Shown here: in pieces, positions 15,967 to 25,564 of the stretch
Layout: every line of letters starts with the position of its first letter
Position numbering within the stretch: the first letter of the stretch is position 1
Origin: Janthinobacterium sp. TB1-E2
Lineage (GTDB): Bacteria; Pseudomonadota; Gammaproteobacteria; Burkholderiales; Burkholderiaceae_D
NCBI RefSeq assembly: GCF_036885605.1
Contig: NZ_CP142523.1
Location: 3,534,001 to 3,598,000, forward strand
Length of the DNA: 64,000 nucleotides
Reading direction: 5' to 3'
The notes under the pieces: model-generated
What the model was told of the DNA's origin: nothing
Seen by the model: the letters and a program-made list of their open reading frames with translations, nothing else
The model's database searches: none
Position numbers and translations under genes: made by a program

Positions 15967-17124
15967 ATGCGCGTTTTCCCGGAATGCTGCTGGCTCGCTA
16001 TCACCCTCGTGGCCGGCGTGGTCCACGCCGCCGAACCGGGCGTCACCGAGACGCACATCCGTCTGGGCATGGTCAATGCGCAAACGGGCGCCGCCTCGGG
16101 GCTGGGGAAAGCCATGCTCGACGGCGCAACGGCCGTGTTCCAGGAAGCGAACCAGCGCGGCGGCATCGATGGCCGCAGCATCGAGCTGGTGGTCGCCGAT
16201 GACGGCTACGATCCGGACCGCGCCATCAGCGAAACGCTCAGGCTGGTCGAGGAAAAACAGGTGTTCGCGCTGTTCGGCAACGTGGGCACGCCCACGACCA
16301 ACGCCGTCATACCGATCGTCCAGGAAATGAAGGTGCCGCTGGTGGGCGCGTTTACGGGCGCGATGACCTTGCGCCGCCCCGTGGTGCATGAAATCATCAA
16401 CTTCCGCGCCAGTTATGACGATGAGTCCGATGCCCTGGTGCAGTATTTCGCCAGCCGGGGCGTCAAGCGCTTTGGCGTGCTGTACCAGGATGACGGTTTC
16501 GGCAACGCCGTGCTCGACGGCACCGTGCGGGCCCTGCAACGGCGCGGCCTGGAACTCGTCGCCAAGGGTTCGTTCCAGCGCGGCACCACGGCCGTCAAGG
16601 CGGGACTGGCGGCCCTGATCGGACACGACCTGCAAGCGGTGGTCATGGCCGGCCCCTACACGCCGGTGGCGGCGTTCGTGCGCGAAGCCAGCCAGGCCGG
16701 GTTGAAGGCGGCCCTGTCCACGGTATCGTTTGTCGGCACGGACAGCCTGCTGCAACTGCTGGGCACGGAAGGCAACAACATCGTCATTTCGCAGGTAGTG
16801 CCCTTGCCGGACGACCGCCAGTTGCCGATCGCCGCCGACTGCGCCGCGCTGCTGGCCAAACATGTGCCGGCGGCCACGCTGTCTTTCGTCAGTTTCGAAG
16901 GCTGCATCTCGGCCACCCTGATGGTGGCGGCGCTGCGCCGCACGGGCGCGGACCTCACGCGCGAGCGCCTGATCCAGAGCTTCGAAACGTTCGACCGCCT
17001 CGATCTGGGCGGCATGCGGGTGACGCTGCGGCCCGACAACCACCAGGCGTCGACAGCCGTCTTCCTGACCCGCATCGCCGACGGCAAGATCGTGCCGGCG
17101 GACCCGGGGCCTGGCGCGAAGTGA
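15967..17124 (+). CDS. periplasmic ABC-type ligand-binding protein (branched-chain amino-acid type)
   Basis: 385 aa with signal peptide (cleaved near VVHAAEPG). The fold is that of LivJ-like receptors: [50 protein letters not shown], then VAFFGNVGT-type and [16 protein letters not shown] segments. No ABC permease or ATPase lies nearby. Instead it is 37 bp upstream of a membrane hybrid histidine kinase, so it more likely presents a ligand to the sensor than feeds a transporter (compare TorT with TorS). Confidence 0.88.
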   Translation: MRVFPECCWLAITLVAGVVHAAEPGVTETHIRLGMVNAQTGAASGLGKAMLDGATAVFQEANQRGGIDGRSIELVVADDGYDPDRAISETLRLVEEKQVFALFGNVGTPTTNAVIPIVQEMKVPLVGAFTGAMTLRRPVVHEIINFRASYDDESDALVQYFASRGVKRFGVLYQDDGFGNAVLDGTVRALQRRGLELVAKGSFQRGTTAVKAGLAALIGHDLQAVVMAGPYTPVAAFVREASQAGLKAALSTVSFVGTDSLLQLLGTEGNNIVISQVVPLPDDRQLPIAADCAALLAKHVPAATLSFVSFEGCISATLMVAALRRTGADLTRERLIQSFETFDRLDLGGMRVTLRPDNHQASTAVFLTRIADGKIVPADPGPGAK

Positions 17125-17161
17125 TGCGCGCCCACTTTTCCAGCCCGCCCTGGAGCCAGGC

Positions 17162-20100
17162 ATGAAAATCAGGACCAAGCTGATCATCAGTACCAGCGTC
17201 CTGCTGGCGGGCGTGGCGGCCATGGCGGCGGCCAGCCTGCTGCTGGTGAAAGGCATCGAAACCCATGTGCATGGCTTGACCGACCGGACCGTGCCGCTGT
17301 ACACGGACGTGTTGCGCCTGCGCTATACCGTGCAGGACATGGCCTCGGATTTTTTCGAGCTGGGCAAGGCGCAAGACCTGGCGCAGCTGGAACAGGTGTC
17401 GGACAAGATCGTCGCCAATATCCAGGCCGCCGAGAGCATCCGCAATGAATTGCGGCGCCACGGCGAGCCGCAGGCGGCCCGCTATCACGCGGCCTTCGAA
17501 CAGGAATTCCAGCGCATGCGCGTCGCCGTGCGCAAGCGCCTGGAAAACGAGGCCTACTACAAGGCGCAGGCGATGGAGATGGGCCAGGTCCTGGCGCAGA
17601 TCAAGGCCGCCGCCAAGGCCGCGCGCGGCAAGATCCGCCTGGTCGACAGCCAGGCCCAGGCCACGGCAGCCGAAGTGCAGCTGCAAAGCCAGCGCCTGAA
17701 CGAGAACGCGCGCTACCTGACCGACTTGCGCAAGAGCATCCTCGACATGCAGATTGCGCTGGCCGAAACGGAGGCCGTGAAGAACCGCTTCCGCATCGCG
17801 CCCCTGCGCGAACGGCTGACGGCGGCCGTCGCGCATCTGGACGGAAGCGGCGAGCGCGACATCAGCCCCGCCCAGCAGGCGCTGCGAACGACACTGCTGG
17901 CCACGGCGCGCCAGATGCTCGATCCCGCCGCCGGCTTGCTGGCCTTGCGCGCAGGGCTGCTGGCCGAGGCCGGCGCCAGCGCGGCGCAGCAGGTGCACTA
18001 TGCCGCGCTCAAGGAGCAAGTCAGCGCCACCCTGGCCACCGCTCTCCTGCGCCTGGCCGAGGAACTCGATCCCATCGAACTGCAGCTGGCCATCGGACGC
18101 GACCGGTTGGCGCAGGCCAACCGCTACATGCGCACCTCGGCCCGCATCGAGGACGCCAGCGGCGAAATCAACCTGGCCGTCGACGCCATCAGCATCGACG
18201 TGGGCGAAGTCATGCTCGCCACGGCCGCCGGCGACGTCACGCGCCTGGGCGCCGATATCGCGCTGCACATCGGCGCACTGCACCGCGACATGGGCACCAT
18301 GCAGACCTTGCTGCAAAGCATAGGCCAGCTGGGCTTGCTGGCCGAAACGCGCAGCGTCGACACCTACCTGGACGCGGTGGAACGGTCGGGACAGCGGCTG
18401 GTGCAAGCCAAGGGCAGCGTGCTGGACAGCCAGGCGGCGCTGGGCGAGGCCATCGACCACGTACGGGCCTTCGAACGCGAACAGGCCGCCCATTCCGCGC
18501 AGCAGGTGGCGCGCATCACGGGGCAGCAGCAGGACGCCGTGACCCAGGTGCGCGATGGCGTGCGCCATGCCTTCATGCTGATCCTCGGCATCGCGCTGGT
18601 GCTGCTGCTGGCCTGCGTGGCCATCACGGGGCTGATCAGCGCGTCTATCGCCAGGCCGCTGGCGCACCTGTCCCATGCGATTGCCCATATCCGCGGCGGC
18701 AAGGCGCTGTCGGTGCGCGTGGCGCAGCATGGCAGCGATGAACTGGGGCAATTGATCAAGGGCTTCAACGGCATGCTCGAGCACGTGGAACAGCGCGACC
18801 TGGCGCTCAAGCAGGCCAAGGCCGAGGCCGACGCCGCCAACCGCGCCAAGTCGGAATTCCTGGCCAAGATGAGCCACGAGATCCGCACACCGATGAATGG
18901 CGTGCTGGGCATGACGGAATTGCTGCAGCGTACGGAACTGAGCCCCAAGCAGCAGCGTTTCGTGCACACGGTGCACCGCTCGGGCGAAAGCCTGCTGAGC
19001 ATCATCGACGACATCCTCGACTTTTCCAAGATCGAGGCGGGCAAGCTGGTGCTCGAACATATCCCGTTCGACCTGCGCCAGGTGATCGACGATGTGGTGG
19101 CGCTGTTTGCCAACGGCATCCAGCGCAAGGCCATCGAATTTACCTGCCGCATCGCCTCCGACGTGCCGCAGCACGTGCGCGGCGACCCCGTGCGGCTGCG
19201 CCAGATCCTCACCAACCTGCTCAATAACGCCACCAAGTTCACGGAACGGGGCGAGATTTCCGTCGATGTCAGCTGCCCCGCCGCCGGCCAGATCCGTCTG
19301 GAAGTGCGCGACACGGGCATCGGCATGACGCCGGAAGCGGCAGCGGCCGTCTTCCAGCCGTTCCGCCAGGCCGACAGCACCACTTCGCGCAAATACGGCG
19401 GCACGGGACTGGGCCTGGCCATCATCAAGCAGCTGGCGGAAATGATGGATGGCAACATCGTGCTGAAATCCGTGGCGGGCCAGGGTTCCAGCTTCGCCGT
19501 CACCATCGCCGTGGGCATCGTGGCGCCAGAAGACGCGCCGCCGGCGGCGCCGCCGCGCGTGTCGCTGGCCGCCTTGAACGTGCTGATCGTGGACGACCAT
19601 GCCACCAACCGCAGCATCCTGCTGCAGCATGCGATCGAGTGGCAGATGGCCGCCGCCAGCGCCGCCGACGGCGCCGAAGCGCTGGACCTGCTGCAAGCCG
19701 CGCTGCGCGGCGGGCGCCCGTTCGACCTGGCCATCATCGATATGCGCATGCCCGTCATGGATGGCGCCGAGCTGGTGCGCGCGATCAAGGCCGACGCCGG
19801 CATGGCGGCCCTGAAAATTATCATGCTCAGTTCGCTGGACGCCTCGGCCGAGCTGCGCCAGCTGACGGCGCTGGGCTTGGAATACTGCCTGACCAAGCCC
19901 GTGCGGGCGATGGAACTGCGCCACTGCATCGAAGCTGTCTGCGGCTACGGCACCCTGGCGCCAACGAGTGCTGCCATGCCTGCCCTGCCCGCTCCAGCGG
20001 AAAGCGCGGCCGCAGGCCAGGCGCCGCTGCGCATGCTGCTGGTGGAAGACAACGCGATCAACCAGGAAATCGCCCTGGCCATGCTGGAAGACAGCGGCTA

Positions 20101-20812
20101 CGAAGCGACGCCGGCCGACAACGGCGCGCGCGCGCTGGCCCTGTGGGAGCGCTACCCGTTCGACGTGATCCTGATGGATTGCCAGATGCCGGAAATGGAT
20201 GGTTTTGAAGCGACCCGGCGCTTGCGCCGCATGGAAAGCGAGCAAGGCCGAGGCCGCACGCCCATCATTGCCCTGACGGCCAACGCCATCCTCGGCGACC
20301 GCGAACTGTGCCTGGACGCGGGCATGGACGACTACCTGGCCAAGCCGTACACGCGCGCCGCCCTGCTGGAAGTCCTGGCCCGCTGGCGTCCGTCGCCTGC
20401 CGCGCCGGCCGCAGCGGAAACGCCTACAGTAACCACGGAGGTGGCGCCGGTGGAATCAGCCGCCATCCTCGACGCGGCCGCCCTGCAAAACCTGCGCGCC
20501 ATGCGGCGTCCCGGCCGTCCCGACGTGCTGGGCCGCATCATCGACCTGTTCTACAGCGACGCCCCGCGCCTGCTGGGCCAGCTGGAAGTGGCGGCCGAGG
20601 CCAGCGATGCCGCGGCCCTGCAGCTGGCGGCGCATACGCTCAAGTCGAGCTGCGCCAACGTGGGCGCGCTGGGCTTGTCGGCCACCTGCCGTGAAATCGA
20701 ACAATACGCGCGCGGCAATGACGTCGGCAGCGCACTGCACCATATCCGCGGCATCCAGCAAGAGCTCGACCGTGTCCTCGCCGCCCTGGCCATTGAGAAG
20801 GAAGCCATATGA
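17162..20812 (+). CDS. hybrid sensor histidine kinase with two receiver domains and HPt
   Basis: 1216 aa. Order: TM1 (about 8-30), a long helical periplasmic region to about 465, TM2 (about 469-493), HAMP, HisKA with His572 in [10 protein letters not shown], HATPase (N box LLNNATKF, G boxes DTGIGM and GGTGLGLAI), REC1 (VDDHATNR, Asp860 in [10 protein letters not shown]), REC2 (VEDNAINQ, Asp1006 in [10 protein letters not shown]) and HPt with His1158 in [13 protein letters not shown]. All phosphorelay residues are present, so signals can run His-Asp-His within one chain. The output is probably the next protein, whose start overlaps this stop (ATGA). The upstream binding protein is the likely input. 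Confidence 0.95.
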   Translation: MKIRTKLIISTSVLLAGVAAMAAASLLLVKGIETHVHGLTDRTVPLYTDVLRLRYTVQDMASDFFELGKAQDLAQLEQVSDKIVANIQAAESIRNELRRHGEPQAARYHAAFEQEFQRMRVAVRKRLENEAYYKAQAMEMGQVLAQIKAAAKAARGKIRLVDSQAQATAAEVQLQSQRLNENARYLTDLRKSILDMQIALAETEAVKNRFRIAPLRERLTAAVAHLDGSGERDISPAQQALRTTLLATARQMLDPAAGLLALRAGLLAEAGASAAQQVHYAALKEQVSATLATALLRLAEELDPIELQLAIGRDRLAQANRYMRTSARIEDASGEINLAVDAISIDVGEVMLATAAGDVTRLGADIALHIGALHRDMGTMQTLLQSIGQLGLLAETRSVDTYLDAVERSGQRLVQAKGSVLDSQAALGEAIDHVRAFEREQAAHSAQQVARITGQQQDAVTQVRDGVRHAFMLILGIALVLLLACVAITGLISASIARPLAHLSHAIAHIRGGKALSVRVAQHGSDELGQLIKGFNGMLEHVEQRDLALKQAKAEADAANRAKSEFLAKMSHEIRTPMNGVLGMTELLQRTELSPKQQRFVHTVHRSGESLLSIIDDILDFSKIEAGKLVLEHIPFDLRQVIDDVVALFANGIQRKAIEFTCRIASDVPQHVRGDPVRLRQILTNLLNNATKFTERGEISVDVSCPAAGQIRLEVRDTGIGMTPEAAAAVFQPFRQADSTTSRKYGGTGLGLAIIKQLAEMMDGNIVLKSVAGQGSSFAVTIAVGIVAPEDAPPAAPPRVSLAALNVLIVDDHATNRSILLQHAIEWQMAAASAADGAEALDLLQAALRGGRPFDLAIIDMRMPVMDGAELVRAIKADAGMAALKIIMLSSLDASAELRQLTALGLEYCLTKPVRAMELRHCIEAVCGYGTLAPTSAAMPALPAPAESAAAGQAPLRMLLVEDNAINQEIALAMLEDSGYEATPADNGARALALWERYPFDVILMDCQMPEMDGFEATRRLRRMESEQGRGRTPIIALTANAILGDRELCLDAGMDDYLAKPYTRAALLEVLARWRPSPAAPAAAETPTVTTEVAPVESAAILDAAALQNLRAMRRPGRPDVLGRIIDLFYSDAPRLLGQLEVAAEASDAAALQLAAHTLKSSCANVGALGLSATCREIEQYARGNDVGSALHHIRGIQQELDRVLAALAIEKEAI

Positions 20813-23349
20813 ATACCGCACTGCCCCCGCAAGCACTGGTCCTGGTGGTCGACGACGACACCATGACGCGCATCCTCGTGACGGAAGCGCTGGAGCCGGA
20901 AGGCTTCCGCATCGAGGAAGCGGCCAGCGGCCTGGAAGCGCTGGCCGCCTTCCAGCGCGGCGTGCCCGACCTGATCCTGCTCGACGTCGCCATGCCCGGC
21001 ATGAGCGGCTTCGAATGCTGCCAGCAGCTGCGCCGTCTGCCCGGCGGCGCGCACGTGCCCATCGTCGTGCTGACCGGCAACGACGACGACGACTCCATCA
21101 AGCAGGCGCTGGAAGCGGGCGCCAGCGATTTCATTTCCAAGCCCATGCAATGGCGGCTGCTGGCGCATCGGCTGCGCTACCTGCTGCGGGCCAGCAGCGC
21201 CCTCACCGAACTGAGCCGTATCCAGGAAAGCCTCAACCACGCGCAGGCGCTGGCCCGCCTCGGCAACTGGGAATACCGGGTCGCCGGCGGCGACGGCTAC
21301 TGGTCGCCGGAGCTGTTGCGCATTCTGGGCCTGGATGCCGATGCGGGCCCCACCAGCTTCGACCGCCTGCTGCAGTGCCTGCCGGAAGACCAGCGGCCCC
21401 TGCTGCTCGATGCCTTCATGGAGCTGCATGCGAGCGGCACCAGCTATGGCCTCGAACACAAGGTGCTGCGGCCGGACGGCGGCGAGTGCATCGTCTTTCA
21501 CCAGGCCGAAGCCGTGCGCGAAGGCCGCGAAGTGCTCTTGATGCGCGGTACCGTGCAGGACATCACGGACCGCAAGCTGCAGGAATTGCGCATTGAATAC
21601 CTGGCCAACCACGACGCGCTGACGGACTTGCCCAACAGGCAATTGCTGAACGACCGCATCGGCCAGGCCATCGCCCATGCCCGCCGCACCCGCTTGCACC
21701 TGGCCACCCTGATGATGGACCTCGACCGTTTCAAGTTCGTCAACGACAGCTATGGCCACCCCGTGGGCGACGCGCTGCTGCGGGAAGTGGCCCGCAGGCT
21801 GAAGCTGGCCGTGCGCGAGGGCGACACCGTGGCCCGCCAGGGCGGCGACGAGTTCGTCATCCTGCTGACCGACCTGCCCGACATCGAGACGGCCGAACAG
21901 ATCGTGAAAAAGGTGCTGGCGGTGTTCGCCGATCCTTTCGTCCTGGGCGAACATACCCTGCACGTGAGCACCAGCATCGGCGCCAGCGTGTTTCCATCCG
22001 ACGGCGACAGCGGCGACATGCTGCTCAAGACGGCCGATGCGGCCCTCTACAGCGCCAAGGACAAGGGCCGCAACGGCTACCAGTTCTACAATCACAAGAT
22101 GGGCGTGCTGGTGGAAGAGCGGGCCGAAATCGAACACGCGCTGCACCAGGCGCTGGCGCTGGGCGAGCTGGAATTGCACTACCAGCCCAAGGTCGACCTT
22201 ACCAGCGGCAAGATCTATGGCATGGAAGCGCTGCTGCGCTGGCGCCGCGACGGCATCGGCCTGGTGCCGCCGGACCGCTTCATCCCCCTGGCCGAGGAAA
22301 CGGGCATGATCGTGCCCATCGGCGAATGGGTGCTGCGCACGGCGTGCGCGCAGCTGGGCGTCTGGCATGCCTACGGCTTTACGCACCTGACGATAGCCGT
22401 CAACGTGTCGGCGCGCCAGTTCCGCCAGGTCGACATGCCGCAACTGGTGCGCGAAGTGCTGGCCGACAGCGGCGTGCCGGCCCACTGCCTGGAGCTGGAG
22501 CTGACGGAAAGCGTGCTGATGCAGAACCGCGACCTCGTGGTGAAGGCGCTGGAAGAATTGAAGGAAATCGGCGTGACCCTGTCGCTGGACGACTTCGGCA
22601 CCGGCTATTCGAGCCTTTCCTACCTCAAGCAGTTCCCCATCGACGTCGTCAAGATCGACCAATCGTTCATCCGCGACGTGACCGACAGCGTGGATGGCGC
22701 ATCGCTGACCCGCTCCATCATCGCCATGGCCAAGTCGCTGCACATGACGACGGTGGCCGAGGGCGTGGAAACGGAGGGACAATTGGGATTTCTCAATACC
22801 AACCAGTGCGACGCCATGCAGGGCTATTATTTCAGCCGCCCGCTGCCCGGCGCCGAGATGGATCTGATGTTGCATGCGGGCACCCATTTGCCGCCCGACA
22901 GCTGCCATGCCGAAACGCCGCAGCGCGTGCTGCTGCTGGTGGACGACGAAGAGCACATCCTGTCCGCCCTGCGCCGCTCGCTGCGCAAGGAGGGTTACCA
23001 GATACTCAGCACCAGCAAGCCGCAGGAAGCCTTGGAACTGGTGGCCGCCCATGCCGTGGGCGTGATCCTCACGGATGCGCGCATGCCGGGCATGTCCGGC
23101 AACGAGCTCTTGCGCCGCATCAAGGGTATCTATCCGGAAATCGTGCGCGTGATGCTGTCCGGCTACCCGGAACTGCATTCGGTCACGGCGGCCATCAATG
23201 AAGGCTCGGTGTACAAGTTCATCACCAAGCCATGGGATGAAACCCTGCTGAAAGACCATTTGCGCGAAGCCTTCGTGCGCTTCGAATCGGGCGTCCAGCG
23301 GCCACCGGTCGGTCCGCATGGTATCGAGATCAGCAACCGTGCCGCCTAG
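20809..23349 (+). CDS. REC-PAS-GGDEF-EAL-REC cyclic-di-GMP signalling protein
   Basis: 846 aa. N-terminal REC (VDDDTMTR, Asp59 in [10 protein letters not shown]), PAS (about 150-255), GGDEF (345-349) with the inhibitory RxxD site (REGD) five residues upstream, EAL (EAL 473-475; [10 protein letters not shown] and KIDQSFI metal/catalytic motifs intact) and a second REC at the C-terminus (VDDEEHIL, Asp756 in [11 protein letters not shown], then TKPWDE as in RpfG-like receivers). Both synthesis and hydrolysis motifs look intact, so it may switch between diguanylate cyclase and phosphodiesterase. Two receivers bracket the catalytic part, an uncommon layout. Translationally coupled to the hybrid kinase. 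Confidence 0.94.
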   Translation: MNTALPPQALVLVVDDDTMTRILVTEALEPEGFRIEEAASGLEALAAFQRGVPDLILLDVAMPGMSGFECCQQLRRLPGGAHVPIVVLTGNDDDDSIKQALEAGASDFISKPMQWRLLAHRLRYLLRASSALTELSRIQESLNHAQALARLGNWEYRVAGGDGYWSPELLRILGLDADAGPTSFDRLLQCLPEDQRPLLLDAFMELHASGTSYGLEHKVLRPDGGECIVFHQAEAVREGREVLLMRGTVQDITDRKLQELRIEYLANHDALTDLPNRQLLNDRIGQAIAHARRTRLHLATLMMDLDRFKFVNDSYGHPVGDALLREVARRLKLAVREGDTVARQGGDEFVILLTDLPDIETAEQIVKKVLAVFADPFVLGEHTLHVSTSIGASVFPSDGDSGDMLLKTADAALYSAKDKGRNGYQFYNHKMGVLVEERAEIEHALHQALALGELELHYQPKVDLTSGKIYGMEALLRWRRDGIGLVPPDRFIPLAEETGMIVPIGEWVLRTACAQLGVWHAYGFTHLTIAVNVSARQFRQVDMPQLVREVLADSGVPAHCLELELTESVLMQNRDLVVKALEELKEIGVTLSLDDFGTGYSSLSYLKQFPIDVVKIDQSFIRDVTDSVDGASLTRSIIAMAKSLHMTTVAEGVETEGQLGFLNTNQCDAMQGYYFSRPLPGAEMDLMLHAGTHLPPDSCHAETPQRVLLLVDDEEHILSALRRSLRKEGYQILSTSKPQEALELVAAHAVGVILTDARMPGMSGNELLRRIKGIYPEIVRVMLSGYPELHSVTAAINEGSVYKFITKPWDETLLKDHLREAFVRFESGVQRPPVGPHGIEISNRAA

Positions 23350-23368
23350 CGCGCCACCAGGAGCCGCC

Positions 23369-23743
23369 ATGCAGGATCAGCTGTTCTTCGAAGGCTTGCG
23401 CGCGCTGGCCGAAGCCGCCTTCCCCAAGCATTGCGCCTGTTGCGGGCGCGAATTCGCCACGGCGGACGATTTCATTTTGCAGACGCAATCGATGCGCCAG
23501 AACGTCTCGGGGCTGAAACAAAGCTTCGACGACAACAACGTGGCCATCGTCGAGGTCTACCGCAATTGCCTGTGCGGCTCGACCCTGATGGATTTCTTTT
23601 CCGACCGGCGCGACACCTCCGAGGCATCGCTGCAGCGGCGCCAGCTGTTTGAACGGCTGTTGCCGCCGCTGATGGAAAAAGGCATGGAACGGGCCGCCGC
23701 GCGCGAGTATCTGCTGCACATCGTGCGCGGCCAGCTGCCCTGA
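23369..23743 (+). CDS. small Cys-rich protein of unknown function
   Basis: 124 aa; ATG 23369 has AGGAG upstream, 20 bp after the c-di-GMP gene, so probably the last gene of that operon. Cys cluster 1 is HCACCGREF (residues 24-32) and cluster 2 is NCLCGSTLMDFF, separated by about 40 residues with VAIVEVYRNC. Spacing suggests a zinc-ribbon or metal site. The C-terminal third is helical (RRQLFERLLPPLMEKGMERAAAREYLLHIV). I do not recognise the family. A role as an accessory to the upstream sensor pathway is inferred from position only. Confidence 0.7.
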   Translation: MQDQLFFEGLRALAEAAFPKHCACCGREFATADDFILQTQSMRQNVSGLKQSFDDNNVAIVEVYRNCLCGSTLMDFFSDRRDTSEASLQRRQLFERLLPPLMEKGMERAAAREYLLHIVRGQLP

Positions 23744-23771
23744 CGGGGCGGCTGGCCGCTGTCCGCTGGCA

Positions 23772-25280
23772 TTACCAGTAGCCCAGCACCTTCCACCACG
23801 TCGTGCCGACGACGGCAAAGATCAGCAATTCGATCACGCACATGATGAAGCCAACTTTCCACCAGTTGCCCATCGTCACGAAGCCGCTGCCGAAGATGAT
23901 GGGCGAAGTGCCCGTCGCGTAGTGCGTCAGGGTCATCATGATGGCCGAGCCGGCCGTCATCATCAGCATGAACGGCACGTGGTATTCGGCCGGGATCAGG
24001 TGCAGGCCCACCGTCAGGAAGGCCAGCAGCATGGCGCTGATGTGGGCCGTCGTGCTGGCGAAGAAGTAGTGCGAGAAGACAAACACCAGCACGAGCACGC
24101 CGGCGATCGGCAGCCAGTCCATGCCGCTGGCAACGATGGCCGCCTTCATGCCGGCCGAGAACCAGGCGATCACGCCCGTCTTGTTCAGCTGCTCGGCCAT
24201 CATGACGAGCGCGCCGAACCACACGAGAGTGTCCCAGGCGCTCTTTTCCGACAGCACGTCATCCCAGTCGATGGTGCCGGTAATGATCAGCACGAACAAG
24301 CCGACAAAGGCGACCACCGTCGCATCGAGCGAAAACGCGGGGCCGAACAGCATGGCCGGCACGTTGGCCCAGAGCAGCAGCAACAGGGCGAAGGTGCCAA
24401 GCATGACTTTTTCCGACGGCGACAGCGGGCCCATGCCTTTCAATTCCGCCTTGGCATAGGTGACGGCGTCGGGTGTGGCTTTGAGTTCCGGCGGCGACAG
24501 CCAGTAGATAATCAGGGGCATCACCAGCAGACAGACCAGGCCCGGCAGCAGCATGCACAGGGCCCAGGTGGTCCACGTCAGGTGGAAACTCTGGCCGCTG
24601 GCCTTGGCCACGAAGTCGACCACGAGCGGGTTGGGCGCCGTCGCCGTGAGGAACATGGCCGAGGTGATCGGGTTGGCGTGGTAGTTGACGAGGGCCAGGT
24701 AGGTGCCGACCTTCTTTTCCGTGCCCTTGGCCGGGTCGGAATCGAAGGCGTTGGCGATCGATTTCATGACGGGGTGGACGATGCCGCCGCCGCGCGCCGT
24801 GTTACTGGGCGTAAAGGGCGCCAGCACCAGTTCGCAGATGGCCAGGCCGTAGCCAATGCCCATGGTGCGCTTGCCCAGCAGCGAGATGAACAGCAGGCCG
24901 ATACGGCTGCCCAGCCCCGTCTTTTTCAGGCCGCGCGAAATCAGGATCGCCACGACGATCAGCCAGATCAAGGGATTCGAAAAACTGCTGAGCGCATCCG
25001 TAATGGCGCCCTTGGACGAGGTCGACGTCACTTGCGACAGCGAAACGATGACGATGGCCATCATGGCCATCACGCCGATCGGCATGACTTTCAGGATGAT
25101 CGCCAGAATCGTGGTGAGGAAAATCGCTACCAGGCCCCAGGCCTTGGGCGTCAAGCCATCGGGTGCCGGCAGCAATAGCATGCTCACCAGCAAGGCCGTG
25201 CAGATCAGGGCGGGGACGAGGCGGAATGGGACGGCTTCCTTGAAATGCAGGAACAGGTCGCGCACTGTTTTATACATCAT
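23772..25280 (-). CDS. DASS family anion permease (CitT/SodiT type)
   Basis: 502 aa from ATG 25280, which has AAAGGAAA on the minus strand; a longer frame to 25367 lacks it. About twelve to thirteen membrane segments. Family signatures: PSNTARGGGIVHPVMKSIA and FLTATAPNPLVVDFVAK, the paired SNT/TAPNP hairpin motifs that bind Na+ and carboxylate, and MTLTHYATGTSPIIFGSG near the C-terminus. It transports di- or tricarboxylates (malate, 2-oxoglutarate, citrate, tartrate) in exchange or with Na+. It stands alone, convergent with the preceding operon; no dct-type sensor is next to it. Confidence 0.92.
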   Translation of the reverse strand: MMYKTVRDLFLHFKEAVPFRLVPALICTALLVSMLLLPAPDGLTPKAWGLVAIFLTTILAIILKVMPIGVMAMMAIVIVSLSQVTSTSSKGAITDALSSFSNPLIWLIVVAILISRGLKKTGLGSRIGLLFISLLGKRTMGIGYGLAICELVLAPFTPSNTARGGGIVHPVMKSIANAFDSDPAKGTEKKVGTYLALVNYHANPITSAMFLTATAPNPLVVDFVAKASGQSFHLTWTTWALCMLLPGLVCLLVMPLIIYWLSPPELKATPDAVTYAKAELKGMGPLSPSEKVMLGTFALLLLLWANVPAMLFGPAFSLDATVVAFVGLFVLIITGTIDWDDVLSEKSAWDTLVWFGALVMMAEQLNKTGVIAWFSAGMKAAIVASGMDWLPIAGVLVLVFVFSHYFFASTTAHISAMLLAFLTVGLHLIPAEYHVPFMLMMTAGSAIMMTLTHYATGTSPIIFGSGFVTMGNWWKVGFIMCVIELLIFAVVGTTWWKVLGYW

Positions 25281-25425
25281 GATTTCCTTTGCTGGACAGG
25301 CATCCTGGCGGGCGGTCGCCCGCGTGGATTGGTGATAATTCTTTTTAGCAACATCATACAAGCTCATGCGCCACTACCCTGCTCCGTTACGCCTGCGCGT
25401 GCCAGGAAATTTCCGAATCGTTGAC

Positions 25426-25453
25426 TTGAGCGGTATCAGAGTGCCGGTAAATA
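25426..25453 (+). promoter_or_regulatory. possible promoter of lodAB
   Basis: TTGAGC (25426-25431), 16 bp, TAAATA (25448-25453), giving a leader of roughly 105 nt. The rest of the 284-bp gap between the permease and lodA holds nothing else I can support apart from a TGACAA/TTGTCA inverted repeat near 25467-25490. Confidence 0.35.
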
Positions 25454-25564
25454 TTGTTGAGCAGTGACAATGGGTGACTTTTTTGTCAATTTTTCTCTGT
25501 ATCTTTCCCCGTAGCTGCCGCCAGATATGCCACCAGGATTGCCAACCTTTCAGGGGAAAACTTG

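Noticed and set aside
16955..20245. 1096-codon open frame on the minus strand opposite the binding protein and hybrid kinase
   Set aside because: It is antisense to a protein with all expected domains; His/Gln/Arg-rich translation is typical of a shadow frame in GC-rich DNA.
20551..23370. 939-codon open frame on the minus strand
   Set aside because: Antisense to the REC-GGDEF-EAL-REC gene, no domain, low-complexity composition.
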